Assembly: GCF_014646215.1 (NCBI RefSeq)
Contig: NZ_BMNA01000004.1
Span: 646,307 to 710,306, forward strand
DNA: 64,000 nt
Direction of reading: 5' to 3'
From: Nakamurella endophytica
Lineage (GTDB): Bacteria > Actinomycetota > Actinomycetes > Mycobacteriales > Nakamurellaceae
Part shown: piece after piece, positions 49,762-58,963 of the stretch
Layout: each line of letters begins with the position of its first letter
How positions within the stretch are numbered: the first letter of the stretch is position 1
Notes under the pieces: generated by a model
Told to the model about the DNA's origin: nothing
The model's input: the letters and a program-made list of their open reading frames with translations, nothing else
Databases searched by the model: none
Made by a program: the position numbers and the translations under genes

Positions 49762-51473
49762 ACGACACCCGTCCCGGGTCGGCCCCGTCGACCGCGCCCG
49801 GTATCCGCCGCCGCGCCGGCCGGGCCACCGCGCGGCGCGGTGCCCGGAGGGCCGTCGCCGTCCTGGCCGCCGCCGTCGCCCTGTCCGGGACGCTGGTCGG
49901 CGGTGGCACCGCCGCAGCCGACACCCGGCCGGCCACCGGCGTGCCCGCCACCGTCAGCGCGGACGCGCTGCCCACCTGGCAGGTCAACGGCGTGGTCTGG
50001 AGCCAGGTGATCGTCGGCACCACGGTCTACGCCACCGGCAGCTTCACCAGGGCCCGGCCGCCGGGCGTGGCCGCCGGGGGCTCCGGCGAGATCACGGCCA
50101 ACAACATCTTCGCCTACAACCTGACCACCGGGGCCCGGGTCAGCACGTTCAACCACTCGCTGAGCGCCCAGGGCCGGGTGGTCACCGCGTCGCCGGACGG
50201 TTCCCGGGTGTACGTCGGCGGTGACTTCACCTCGGTCGACGGGGTCGCACACGGGCACGTCGCGGCTTTCACCACCGCCACCGGAGCGCTCGACAACGGC
50301 TTCACGGCGTCCGCGAACGGCATCGTCCGGGCGATGGCGGCAACCGCCACGACGCTCTACTTCGGCGGCCGGTTCACCGCCGTGAACGGCAGGACCAGGC
50401 TCAGTGTCGCCGCGGTGAGCGCCACCACCGGCACACCCCTGTCCTGGGCGCCGACGGTGGACAACGGAACGGTGTGGTCAATGGTGCTGGCCCCCGACCG
50501 GTCCCGACTCGTCATCGGCGGTTCGTTCACGACGTTGAACAAGCAGTACGCGTACGGCATGGGCGCTCTGGCCACCTCGACGGGTGCCACCCTGCCGTGG
50601 GCCGCGAACACCACCATCAAGGACGCCACCACGTCCGGCGCGATCACCAGCCTGCGCACCGACGGCGTGCGCATCTACGGCTCCGGTTACGCCTACGGCA
50701 GCGGGTCCAGCTTCGAGGGCACCTTCGCCGCCGACCCGTACACCGGCGCCATCTCCGTGCTCAACGACTGCCACGGCGACACCTACGACGTCGCGCCGGT
50801 CGGCGAGGTGCTCTACAGCGTCAGCCACGCCCACGACTGCTCCGCCGTCCGGGCGTTCCCGGAGATGAACCCGCGGCAGAACCTGCACGCCCTCGCACAG
50901 ACCACGACGGCGAAGACCACGAACATCGGTCCGGACTCCTACGGGTGGAACTACAACGGCATGCCGGCGTCGGCCATGCTGCAGTGGTACCCGCAGCTCA
51001 CGATCGGCACGTACACCGGCCAGTCGCAGGCGGCCTGGTCGGTGGCTGCGACGAGCAGCTACGTCGTGCTCGGCGGCGAGTTCCCGTCGGTCAACGGCAC
51101 GGCACAGCAGGGGCTGGTCCGCTTCGCCGTCTCGTCCCTCGCGCCGAACAGGAGAGGTCCGTCGTACCAGACGATCCCGCCCCGCACGATCCCTGGCGTC
51201 ACGGCGACCCGGTCGACGGCGGGCACCGTCAAGGTCGGCTACGGCACCGCGTGGGACTACGACAACCAGGCGCTGACCTACCAGATCGTCCGGGACAGCA
51301 CGAGCAACGTCGTCTACACGACCACGTACAGCACCAACTTCTGGACCCTGCCGTTCCACACCTACACCGATTCGGGCCTGGCGCCGGGGAGCAGTCACTG
51401 GTACCAGGTCAAGGTGACCGACCCGTTCGGGAACACCGCCTGGAGCCCGCGGAGTCCCACCGTCACGGCCTGA
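49758..51473 (+). CDS. Secreted beta-propeller protein with C-terminal fibronectin type III domain
   Basis: 571 aa. The N-terminus has an Arg-rich region and a hydrophobic stretch AVAVLAAAVALSGTLVGGGTAAADT, a probable Sec signal. Residues about 70-470 carry repeats of the type VYVGGDFTSVDGVAHGHVAAF, LYFGGRFTAVNGRTRLSVAAV, LVIGGSFTTLN and VVLGGEFPSVNGTAQQGLVRF, that is, delta-60-repeat-like propeller blades. The last 95 residues form a fibronectin type III-like module (VTATRSTAGTVKVGYGTAWDYDNQALTYQIVRD). An exported surface protein of unknown binding partner, translationally coupled to the preceding lipoprotein. Confidence 0.85.
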   Translation: MNDTRPGSAPSTAPGIRRRAGRATARRGARRAVAVLAAAVALSGTLVGGGTAAADTRPATGVPATVSADALPTWQVNGVVWSQVIVGTTVYATGSFTRARPPGVAAGGSGEITANNIFAYNLTTGARVSTFNHSLSAQGRVVTASPDGSRVYVGGDFTSVDGVAHGHVAAFTTATGALDNGFTASANGIVRAMAATATTLYFGGRFTAVNGRTRLSVAAVSATTGTPLSWAPTVDNGTVWSMVLAPDRSRLVIGGSFTTLNKQYAYGMGALATSTGATLPWAANTTIKDATTSGAITSLRTDGVRIYGSGYAYGSGSSFEGTFAADPYTGAISVLNDCHGDTYDVAPVGEVLYSVSHAHDCSAVRAFPEMNPRQNLHALAQTTTAKTTNIGPDSYGWNYNGMPASAMLQWYPQLTIGTYTGQSQAAWSVAATSSYVVLGGEFPSVNGTAQQGLVRFAVSSLAPNRRGPSYQTIPPRTIPGVTATRSTAGTVKVGYGTAWDYDNQALTYQIVRDSTSNVVYTTTYSTNFWTLPFHTYTDSGLAPGSSHWYQVKVTDPFGNTAWSPRSPTVTA

Positions 51474-51528
51474 ACACGCCGCCGCCCCCGACCGGGTGGA
51501 TCTCGATCTCGACCCCGACGATCGCTTT

Positions 51529-51557
51529 CCGTAGCAGGAAATCACCGTACGCTACGG
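51529..51557. promoter_or_regulatory. Interrupted palindrome upstream of the rsbQ-like gene
   Basis: CCGTAGC (51529-51535) and GCTACGG (51551-51557) are perfect seven-base inverted complements separated by 15 bases. The right arm overlaps TACGCT (51548-51553), a possible -10 box. This is the shape of an operator for a dimeric regulator. Confidence 0.5.
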
Positions 51558-51583
51558 ACGTCGGGAGTCGAGGAGGAGATCCC

Positions 51584-52423
51584 ATGCCGCCGGGATCCGT
51601 GCAGCGTAACCACGTCCGGGTGCTGGGGCGGCCCGACGGACCGACCGTGATGTTCGCCCACGGTTTCGGCTGCGACCAGAACATGTGGCGCCGCCTGGTG
51701 CCCCAGTTCCTGTCGGACCACCGCGTCGTGCTCTTCGACCACGTCGGGGCGGGCCGGTCCGACATGGACGCCTACGACTTCGGCAAGTACTCCTCGATCG
51801 ACGGGTACGCCGGCGACATCGTCGAGATCTGCGACGAGCTGGGCCTGTCGGACGTCGTCCTGGTCGGTCACAGCATCAGCGCGATGATCGCCGCCGCCGC
51901 GGCGGCCGCCCGGCCCGACCTGTTCTCGCGGCTCGTGCTGGTCGCGCCGTCACCGCGCTACGTCGACGACCGGTCGGCCGGCTACGTCGGCGGTTTCACC
52001 GCCGCGGACATCGACGGCCTGCTGGACTCGTTGGACAGCAACTACTTCGGCTGGGCCACCGCGATGGCGCCGATGGTCATGGGCAACCCGGACCGGCCCG
52101 AGCTGGGCGAGGAACTGACCACCAGCTTCTGCCGCACGCGGCCCGAGATCGCCCACCAGTTCGCCAGGGTCACCTTCCTGACCGACGCCCGCGCCCTGCT
52201 GGGGCGGGTGGTCACGTCGTCGCTCGTGCTCCAGTGCTCCGACGACATCCTGGCGCCGGTCGAGGTCGGCCGGTACGTCCACCGCCACCTGCCGGACAGC
52301 GCCTTCCGCCAGCTGCGCGCGACCGGGCACTGCCCGCACGTGAGCGCACCGGAGGAGACGGGCGCCGCCATCCTGGAGTACCTGCGCTCGACCGCTCCCG
52401 TCCCGCTGTCCATCGCGTCGTGA
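51584..52423 (+). CDS. rsbQ: RsbQ-type alpha/beta hydrolase
   Basis: 279 aa. Close in wording and length to Bacillus subtilis RsbQ: RNHVRVLG, MFAHGFGCDQNMW, DHRVVLFDHVGAGRSD, AYDFGKYSSIDGYAGDIVEICDELGL, VGHSISAMI, NYFGWATAMAP, NPDRPELGEEL, LQCSDDI and GHCPHVSAPEET all align. The triad is Ser97, Asp220 and His249. In Bacillus, RsbQ is needed for the PAS phosphatase RsbP to sense energy stress, and plant KAI2/D14 hormone receptors share this fold. Here the coupled partner is a PAS-GGDEF-EAL protein. ATG follows AGGAGG; the stop overlaps the next start (GTGA). Confidence 0.92.
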   Translation: MPPGSVQRNHVRVLGRPDGPTVMFAHGFGCDQNMWRRLVPQFLSDHRVVLFDHVGAGRSDMDAYDFGKYSSIDGYAGDIVEICDELGLSDVVLVGHSISAMIAAAAAAARPDLFSRLVLVAPSPRYVDDRSAGYVGGFTAADIDGLLDSLDSNYFGWATAMAPMVMGNPDRPELGEELTTSFCRTRPEIAHQFARVTFLTDARALLGRVVTSSLVLQCSDDILAPVEVGRYVHRHLPDSAFRQLRATGHCPHVSAPEETGAAILEYLRSTAPVPLSIAS

Positions 52424-54174
52424 CGCCGCTCGCGCCGGTGTCCGTGCCGTCCGCGGCGGCCTACGAGCAGCTGTTCCAGCAGGCGCCGTGCGCCTACCTG
52501 CTGACCGGGGACGACGGCCGGATCGGCTGGGTCAACGAGACGTTCCTGCGGTGGACCGGGTACGAGCGCAGCGAGGTGATCGGCACCCCGCTGCCCAAGC
52601 TGTTCCCGATCGGCGACCAGATCCTGTACTCGACGCACGGCCAGCCGTTGCTGGCCATGGTCGGGGCGGTGGCCGAGGTGGCGGTCGAGGTGGTCGGCCG
52701 CGACGGCGCCCGCCGTCCCGCGCTGCTGTCCGCCGCCCGGACCGCGGCCACCGACGACCTGCCCGCCACCGTCCGGGTGATCATCTTCAGCGCGCACGAG
52801 CGCCGCCGCTACGAGCGGGAGCTGCTCGCCGCCCGCCGGGCCGCGGAACGGTCGGAGTCGCAGCGCGTCGACGCCGAGGCGGACCTGCACCACCTGGCCC
52901 TGCACGACTCGCTGACCGGCCTGCTCAACCGCGCCGCGCTGACCGGCTACCTGCAGGCGCAGTTCGACGGCAGCGGGCCGCTGCGTCCCGGGCTGGCGCT
53001 GGCCTTCATCGACCTGGACCACTTCAAGTCGGTCAACGACAGCCTCGGCCACCGGGCCGGCGACGAGCTGCTGCTCACCGTGGCCGACCGGCTGCGCGGC
53101 GCGGTGCGCGGCACGGCCGTCACGGCCCGGCTGTCCGGCGACGAGTTCGTCGTCGTCGACGCCGTCACGGAGCCGGCCAGGATCGGGGAGTTCGCGCAGC
53201 GGCTGCTGTCGGTGCTCAACGAACCCGTGCTGATCGACGGCGTCGAGGTGGTCCCGTCGGCCAGCATCGGGATCGCCTTCGCCGGCCAGGACACCCGCAC
53301 GCCGGAACGGTTGCTGCGGCACGCGGACATCGCCATGTACCGGGCCAAGGTGTCCGGGCGCAACAGCTGGCAGGTGCACCCCCAGCACAACGACCCGGCC
53401 GCCGACCGGCTCCGGCGGGTCGGCGAGCTGCGGCACGGCATCGAGCGTGGCGAGCTGGTGCTGCACTACCAGCCGCGGATCGAACTGGACGGCGGGGCGG
53501 TGCACAGCGCCGAGGCCCTCGTGCGGTGGCAGCACCCCACCCGCGGGCTGCTCTCCCCCGGCGAGTTCATCGAGCTGGCCGAGGACTCGGGCCTGGTGCG
53601 GGAGCTGGGCGCGTGGGTGCTCGAGGCGGCCGTGGCCGAGGCGGCGGGCTGGCAGCCCGTCGCGGGCCGCCGGCTGGGCGTCGCGGTGAACCTCTCGCCG
53701 CGCCAGCTCGGTGACCGCAACATGGTGCGGCTGGTGACCGACGCGCTGCAGCGGCACCGCCTGGACCCGTCGCTGCTCACCCTGGAGATCACCGAGACCG
53801 CGCTGATGCTGGACCCGGACGCTGCGCTGCGGTCGCTGCAGGCGCTGGCCCGGCTCGGCGTGGTGCTGGCCGTCGACGACTTCGGCACCGGCTACTCGAG
53901 CCTGACGTACCTCAAGCGGTTCCCGATCGACGAGCTGAAGATCGACCAGTCGTTCGTCGCCGGACTCGGGGTGAGCGACGGCGACGAGGCCATCGTCGCC
54001 AGCTGCGTGCAGCTCGCGCACGCGATCGGCATCCACGCCGTCGCCGAGGGCGTGGAGACCGACGCGCAGCGCGCCTCCCTCGCCGCGCTGGGGTGCGACC
54101 TGGCCCAGGGCTACCTGTACAGCCGCCCGGTGCCGGTGGACGAGTTCCTGCGCTGGTGCGCCGCACAGGGCTGA
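52420..54174 (+). CDS. PAS-GGDEF-EAL cyclic-di-GMP turnover protein
   Basis: 584 aa, no membrane span. PAS domain about 8-125 (AYEQLFQQAPCAYLLTGDDGRIGWVNETFLRWTGY). Its second half, with LYSTHGQPLLAMVG, is the kind also found before PP2C phosphatases. A short coiled-coil linker follows (ERRRYERELLAARRAAERSESQRVDAEADL). The GGDEF domain comes next, with SGDEF at 239-243 in place of GGDEF, then the EAL domain with EAL at 365-367 and DDFGTGYSS intact. It could both make and degrade c-di-GMP. GTG 52420 overlaps the rsbQ stop by four bases, so the two proteins are probably made as partners. Confidence 0.93.
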   Translation: MTPLAPVSVPSAAAYEQLFQQAPCAYLLTGDDGRIGWVNETFLRWTGYERSEVIGTPLPKLFPIGDQILYSTHGQPLLAMVGAVAEVAVEVVGRDGARRPALLSAARTAATDDLPATVRVIIFSAHERRRYERELLAARRAAERSESQRVDAEADLHHLALHDSLTGLLNRAALTGYLQAQFDGSGPLRPGLALAFIDLDHFKSVNDSLGHRAGDELLLTVADRLRGAVRGTAVTARLSGDEFVVVDAVTEPARIGEFAQRLLSVLNEPVLIDGVEVVPSASIGIAFAGQDTRTPERLLRHADIAMYRAKVSGRNSWQVHPQHNDPAADRLRRVGELRHGIERGELVLHYQPRIELDGGAVHSAEALVRWQHPTRGLLSPGEFIELAEDSGLVRELGAWVLEAAVAEAAGWQPVAGRRLGVAVNLSPRQLGDRNMVRLVTDALQRHRLDPSLLTLEITETALMLDPDAALRSLQALARLGVVLAVDDFGTGYSSLTYLKRFPIDELKIDQSFVAGLGVSDGDEAIVASCVQLAHAIGIHAVAEGVETDAQRASLAALGCDLAQGYLYSRPVPVDEFLRWCAAQG

Positions 54175-54178
54175 GCCG

Positions 54179-54243
54179 GTCGCGCCCCCGTCGGGACGGC
54201 CGGGCCCGGGTGCCGTCGGCCGGACCGGCCGTGCGGGCGCGAC
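54179..54243 (+). terminator. Structured region after the GGDEF-EAL gene
   Basis: GTCGCGCCC (54179-54187) and GGGCGCGAC (54235-54243) are perfect complements enclosing further GC-rich complements. It begins five bases after the stop codon and ends just before the promoter of the AAA gene. Confidence 0.45.
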
Positions 54244-54251
54244 GTCCCACC

Positions 54252-54257
54252 TAGACT
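54252..54257 (+). promoter_or_regulatory. -10 box of a leaderless promoter (AAA ATPase)
   Basis: TAGACT, six bases (CCGACG), then GTG at 54264. It suggests that the AAA operon has its own promoter, separate from rsbQ. Confidence 0.5.
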
Positions 54258-54263
54258 CCGACG

Positions 54264-55570
<1,307 letters not shown>

Positions 55571-55574
<4 letters not shown>

Positions 55575-56332
55575 CGGCCGCCCCCGGGCGGCGCCGGCAG
55601 TGGCAGGCGCTGCTGGAGACCGGGCGGCCCGCCGAGGCGTTGCACGACATCCGCGCGCACCTGGCCGACAGCCCGGACGACGCCGACGCACTCCGCTGGG
55701 CGGCGCGCGCGCACCTGGACGCCGGCGACCTCGCCGCCGCGGAGACGGCCGTGCGGGCGTCGCTGGCCGTGGAACCGGACGACGAGTGGGCGCTGCGGCT
55801 GCTGGCCGCCGTGCTGTCCCGGACCGGACGGGCGGCGCAGGCGGTGGCCGCGGCCCAGGACGCGGTCCGCGTGGCCGGAGCGACGGCGGCGGCGCTGATC
55901 TCGCTGTCCGCGTGCCTGCGCGCGGCGGACCGGCCGCTGTCCGCGCTGGGCGTCGCCAAGCTGGCCATCGCGTCCGACCCGGACGACGCCGACGCGGTCC
56001 TCGCCCTGGCGCTGGCCTACCGCCACCGACGACGACCAGCGGGCGGCCGCGGCCACCGGCAGCATCCTGGCCGTCGAGCCCGACCACCCCGACGCGCAGG
56101 CACTGCTCGCCCGGCTGGACCGGTCGGGCAGTCGCTGGGCACTGAGCCGGCTGACCGCGCTGGTGACCGCCGACCCGCAGGCGCGCACCGAGCTGCGCTG
56201 GCAGGTGGTCGAGTCGCTGTTCGACCCCCGCACCGTCGCCCCCGCCTGGCCCCCGCCGGTGGTGCAGCACCGCCGCCGCGCGGACGTCGTGGACGATTCC
56301 GGCGTCGTCACGGCGATGGCGGCGGCCGGTGA
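55571..56332 (+). CDS. TPR-repeat protein, probable 5' part of a frameshifted gene
   Basis: GTG 55571 overlaps the AAA gene stop. The first 150 residues are regular TPR helices: QALLETGRPAEALHDIRAHLADSPDDADALRWAARAHLDAGDLAAAETAVRASLAVEPDDEWALRLL. At about 56,022-56,030, right after LALALAYRH, the TPR pattern stops in this frame and becomes Arg/Gly/Pro-rich noise until the stop at 56332. The pattern continues without loss in the next frame (TDDDQRAAAATGSILAVEPDHPDAQALLARL), which leads into the membrane protein. So the real product is most likely one protein of about 768 aa. Confidence 0.65.
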
Positions 56333-57878
56333 CCCGGACGTCGACCGGTGGCTGACCCTGCGGCTGCAGCGGCGGCTGGCCTGGGGCGCCCTGCTCACCG
56401 CTGTCGCACTGTTCGCCGTCTGGCTGCCCGGCACCTGGCGCTGGATCCCGATGGCCTGCACGCTGACCGTGCTGCCGGTGGTGGCCGTCGCCCGCACCGT
56501 CGCGCTCGCCGCGACGTACCGCGGGTCACCGCCGCTCCGCCGGCTGCTCCGCCGCCGGCTGCGGACCGCGGGCGCGGTCCTCGACCTCGGCGGTGGCGCG
56601 CTCCTGGCGGCGATCGGGGTGGCGGGGCTGGTGCTCGGCCGGGCGGCCGACACCCTGCTGCTGGGCGCCGCACTCGGCGCCCTGCTCTGGTACCTGGCCA
56701 TCCTGGGCACGATCCGGCTGCGGTCCCTGCGGACCTTCGCCGCGGTGATCCCGGACGCCCGGGCGGTGGTGACCGGTTTCCTGCGGGTCCGGACAGTGCT
56801 GTCGGTGGCCGTGCTCGCGGGCGCGGCGGTCGTCCTCCCCTGGTCGGCGGTGCACCCGGCCGGCCCGCTGCGCCTGTGGGTGGCAGCCACCGGCGTGGCC
56901 GCTCTCGCGGCGGTCGCCGCCGCCTGGTGGGTGGTCCGGCCGCGGACCCGGCTGGATGCCGTCGTCACCCGCGGGCTGGTGTCCACCAGCCTGCGCTGGC
57001 CGGTCCGCGCCGGCCTGCTGGCGCTACCGGCGTTCTTCGCCCCGATGCTGCCGGTGGCCGGGCCGGCCGTCGGCGGCGGCCTGCTCGCGGTCGCGGCGAT
57101 CTTCGGCCCGTGGCTGCTGTGGACCAGGGGCACCGACTACCTGCCCGGCTTCCCCGGGGCGCAGTACGCCGCGCGACGACCGGCGGGCACCGGCGGCCGG
57201 CCTGCGGCCGCACCCGGCCCGGACCCGTCCGGCGCCGTGCTGCGACCGGACCCGCCGCCGGTGGGACGTCTGCGGCGGTCGCTGCACCGGTGGTGCGCGA
57301 CGGTGGCGACCTGCCTGCTGCTCGCGGCGCTGGTCCTGGTCGCGACGGCCACGGCACCGGCCGGACCGGTCGACGGCGGCCAGGACCGCGACGCGGTGCG
57401 GGTCGGAGCCGTCCTCCTGCTGGGCTGCGCGCTGCTCGGCGCGCTGGCCGCCGGGCGGGTGCTCACCCGCCTTCCGCGGGCCGCCCGCCGACCCCTGCTC
57501 GCCCTCCCGGCGGCCCGGCGGGCGGCGCTGGTGCTCCTGGTGAGCGGCGTGCTGCTGCCCCTGGCTGCCGGGGTCGCCGTGCTGGCGGCGCCGCCGGTCG
57601 GTGCGGCCGGTGCCGCCGCGGCCCTGGCCGGTGCCCTCGGGCTGGTCGCCGCGTCGGTGACCGCGGTGCGGCGCCGGGCCGCCCTGGACCGGCGGGTCCG
57701 GGCGGTCCTGTACCTGGCGCCTGCAACCACCGCCGGTCCCCGGGGCGGCACCGCCGGTGGCCCGGAGGGCGGTGACGGCAGTCGCGGTGACGGGGCTGCT
57801 GACGGTGCCGGTGACGAGGAGCTCCTGACGACCTGGCCGGTCCGGCCGCCGGAGACGGCACCGCGGTCGTCCGGCTGA
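56163..57878 (+). CDS. Multi-spanning membrane protein, probable 3' part of the TPR gene
   Basis: 571 aa if read from GTG 56163, but the same frame is coding from about 56,025, where it continues the TPR repeats of the preceding frame. About 12 hydrophobic spans lie between residues 75 and 520. A Pro/Gly-rich loop sits at about 335-370, and the cytoplasmic-looking tail is Gly/Asp-rich. No transporter or enzyme family was recognised. Its coupling to a TPR-AAA ATPase suggests a membrane complex with an ATP-driven remodeller. One extra base near 56,022-56,027 would explain the split. Confidence 0.65.
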   Translation: MTADPQARTELRWQVVESLFDPRTVAPAWPPPVVQHRRRADVVDDSGVVTAMAAAGDPDVDRWLTLRLQRRLAWGALLTAVALFAVWLPGTWRWIPMACTLTVLPVVAVARTVALAATYRGSPPLRRLLRRRLRTAGAVLDLGGGALLAAIGVAGLVLGRAADTLLLGAALGALLWYLAILGTIRLRSLRTFAAVIPDARAVVTGFLRVRTVLSVAVLAGAAVVLPWSAVHPAGPLRLWVAATGVAALAAVAAAWWVVRPRTRLDAVVTRGLVSTSLRWPVRAGLLALPAFFAPMLPVAGPAVGGGLLAVAAIFGPWLLWTRGTDYLPGFPGAQYAARRPAGTGGRPAAAPGPDPSGAVLRPDPPPVGRLRRSLHRWCATVATCLLLAALVLVATATAPAGPVDGGQDRDAVRVGAVLLLGCALLGALAAGRVLTRLPRAARRPLLALPAARRAALVLLVSGVLLPLAAGVAVLAAPPVGAAGAAAALAGALGLVAASVTAVRRRAALDRRVRAVLYLAPATTAGPRGGTAGGPEGGDGSRGDGAADGAGDEELLTTWPVRPPETAPRSSG

Positions 57879-57910
57879 CCCGCGACCGGCCCGCCGGGGT
57901 GCCGCCGGGG

Positions 57911-58963
57911 TCAGCCCGCGGACGCCCGCCGGGACAGCAGGGCCTGCAGCACCACGACGATCAGCAGGAACGCCCCGCTGACCACCTGCTGGACGTAGCT
58001 GTTCAGGTTGAAGCCCTGGACGATCAGGTTCTGGATGACGTAGAGCAGCGAGATGCCGCACAGCGTGCCGACGATCGAGCCGACGCCACCGGAGAGCAAC
58101 GTGCCGCCGATGACCACGGCCGCGATGGCCGACAGCTCGTAGGCGTTGCCGACGCGAGCCTCCTGCCCGCCGCCGGACAGCGCCGTCGACAGCACCCCGG
58201 AGACGCCGACCGTGAACCCGCTGATGGCGTAGACGGCGATCTTGACCCGGGCCACCGGGAGACCCATCAGCTCGGCGGCGGTGTCGTTCCCGCCGACGGC
58301 CATCACGGCCTGGCCGAACGCGGTGCGGTTGAGCACCCACCAGCCGACGGCGAACACGATCAGCGCGATCCAGACCGGGTTGCCGATGCCCAGCAGGCTG
58401 CCGGTGCCCAGGGTCTCGAAGAACTGCTGCCCCGGGACCACCGGGTGCTGGTTGCCTTCGTCGGTGATGAAGAAGACCAGGCCGCGCCATCCGGTCAGGC
58501 CGGCGAGCGTCACGATGAACGGCGGCAGGCCGAGCTTGGCGACGACCAGACCCTGCAGCAGCCCCGCGGCCAGGCACACCACGATCGGGACCACGATCGC
58601 CAGCAGCGACCCGTAGCGCGACATGTCGGCGGAGACGATGACCGCCACGGCGTACAGCGAGCCGACGGACAGGTCGATGCCACCGCTGATGATCACGAAG
58701 GTCATGCCGGCGGCGATGATCGCCAGGAACGAGGCCGCGAGCGCGGTGTTGCGGAGGTTGTCCACCGTGCCGAAGCTGGGCACCATGACGGCGCCCAGCA
58801 CCATGACGATCACCAGGGTGGCGAAGGCACCGTTGCGCGAGATGACCGACGTCAGCGCCCGCACCCGCTCCCGCCGGGCCGTCGCACCGAGCTCGGTGTC
58901 CGTGGCGACGTGGACGGGCGGTGCGTCCGGCGGCGGCGTGGCGGCCGACGCGGGATGGCTCAT
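57911..58963 (-). CDS. Sugar ABC transporter permease (RbsC/YjfF type)
   Basis: 350 aa. BPD_transp_2 family with about 9-10 spans. TFVIISGGIDLSVGSLYAV and the cytoplasmic EAA-like loop NRTAFGQAVMAVGGNDTAAELMGLPVARVKIAVYAISG are diagnostic, and SAIAAVVIGGTLLSGGVGSIVGTL follows. The last gene of the operon; its ATG shares bases with the upstream permease stop (TGATG). Pairs with the other permease to form the channel. Confidence 0.9.
   Translation of the reverse strand: MSHPASAATPPPDAPPVHVATDTELGATARRERVRALTSVISRNGAFATLVIVMVLGAVMVPSFGTVDNLRNTALAASFLAIIAAGMTFVIISGGIDLSVGSLYAVAVIVSADMSRYGSLLAIVVPIVVCLAAGLLQGLVVAKLGLPPFIVTLAGLTGWRGLVFFITDEGNQHPVVPGQQFFETLGTGSLLGIGNPVWIALIVFAVGWWVLNRTAFGQAVMAVGGNDTAAELMGLPVARVKIAVYAISGFTVGVSGVLSTALSGGGQEARVGNAYELSAIAAVVIGGTLLSGGVGSIVGTLCGISLLYVIQNLIVQGFNLNSYVQQVVSGAFLLIVVVLQALLSRRASAG

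Noticed and set aside
56022..56030. Programmed +1 frameshifting in the TPR-membrane gene
   Set aside because: Rejected as the first explanation because no slippery site with a rare or stop codon lies at the junction; the upstream frame stays open for 300 bases past it. An indel is simpler.
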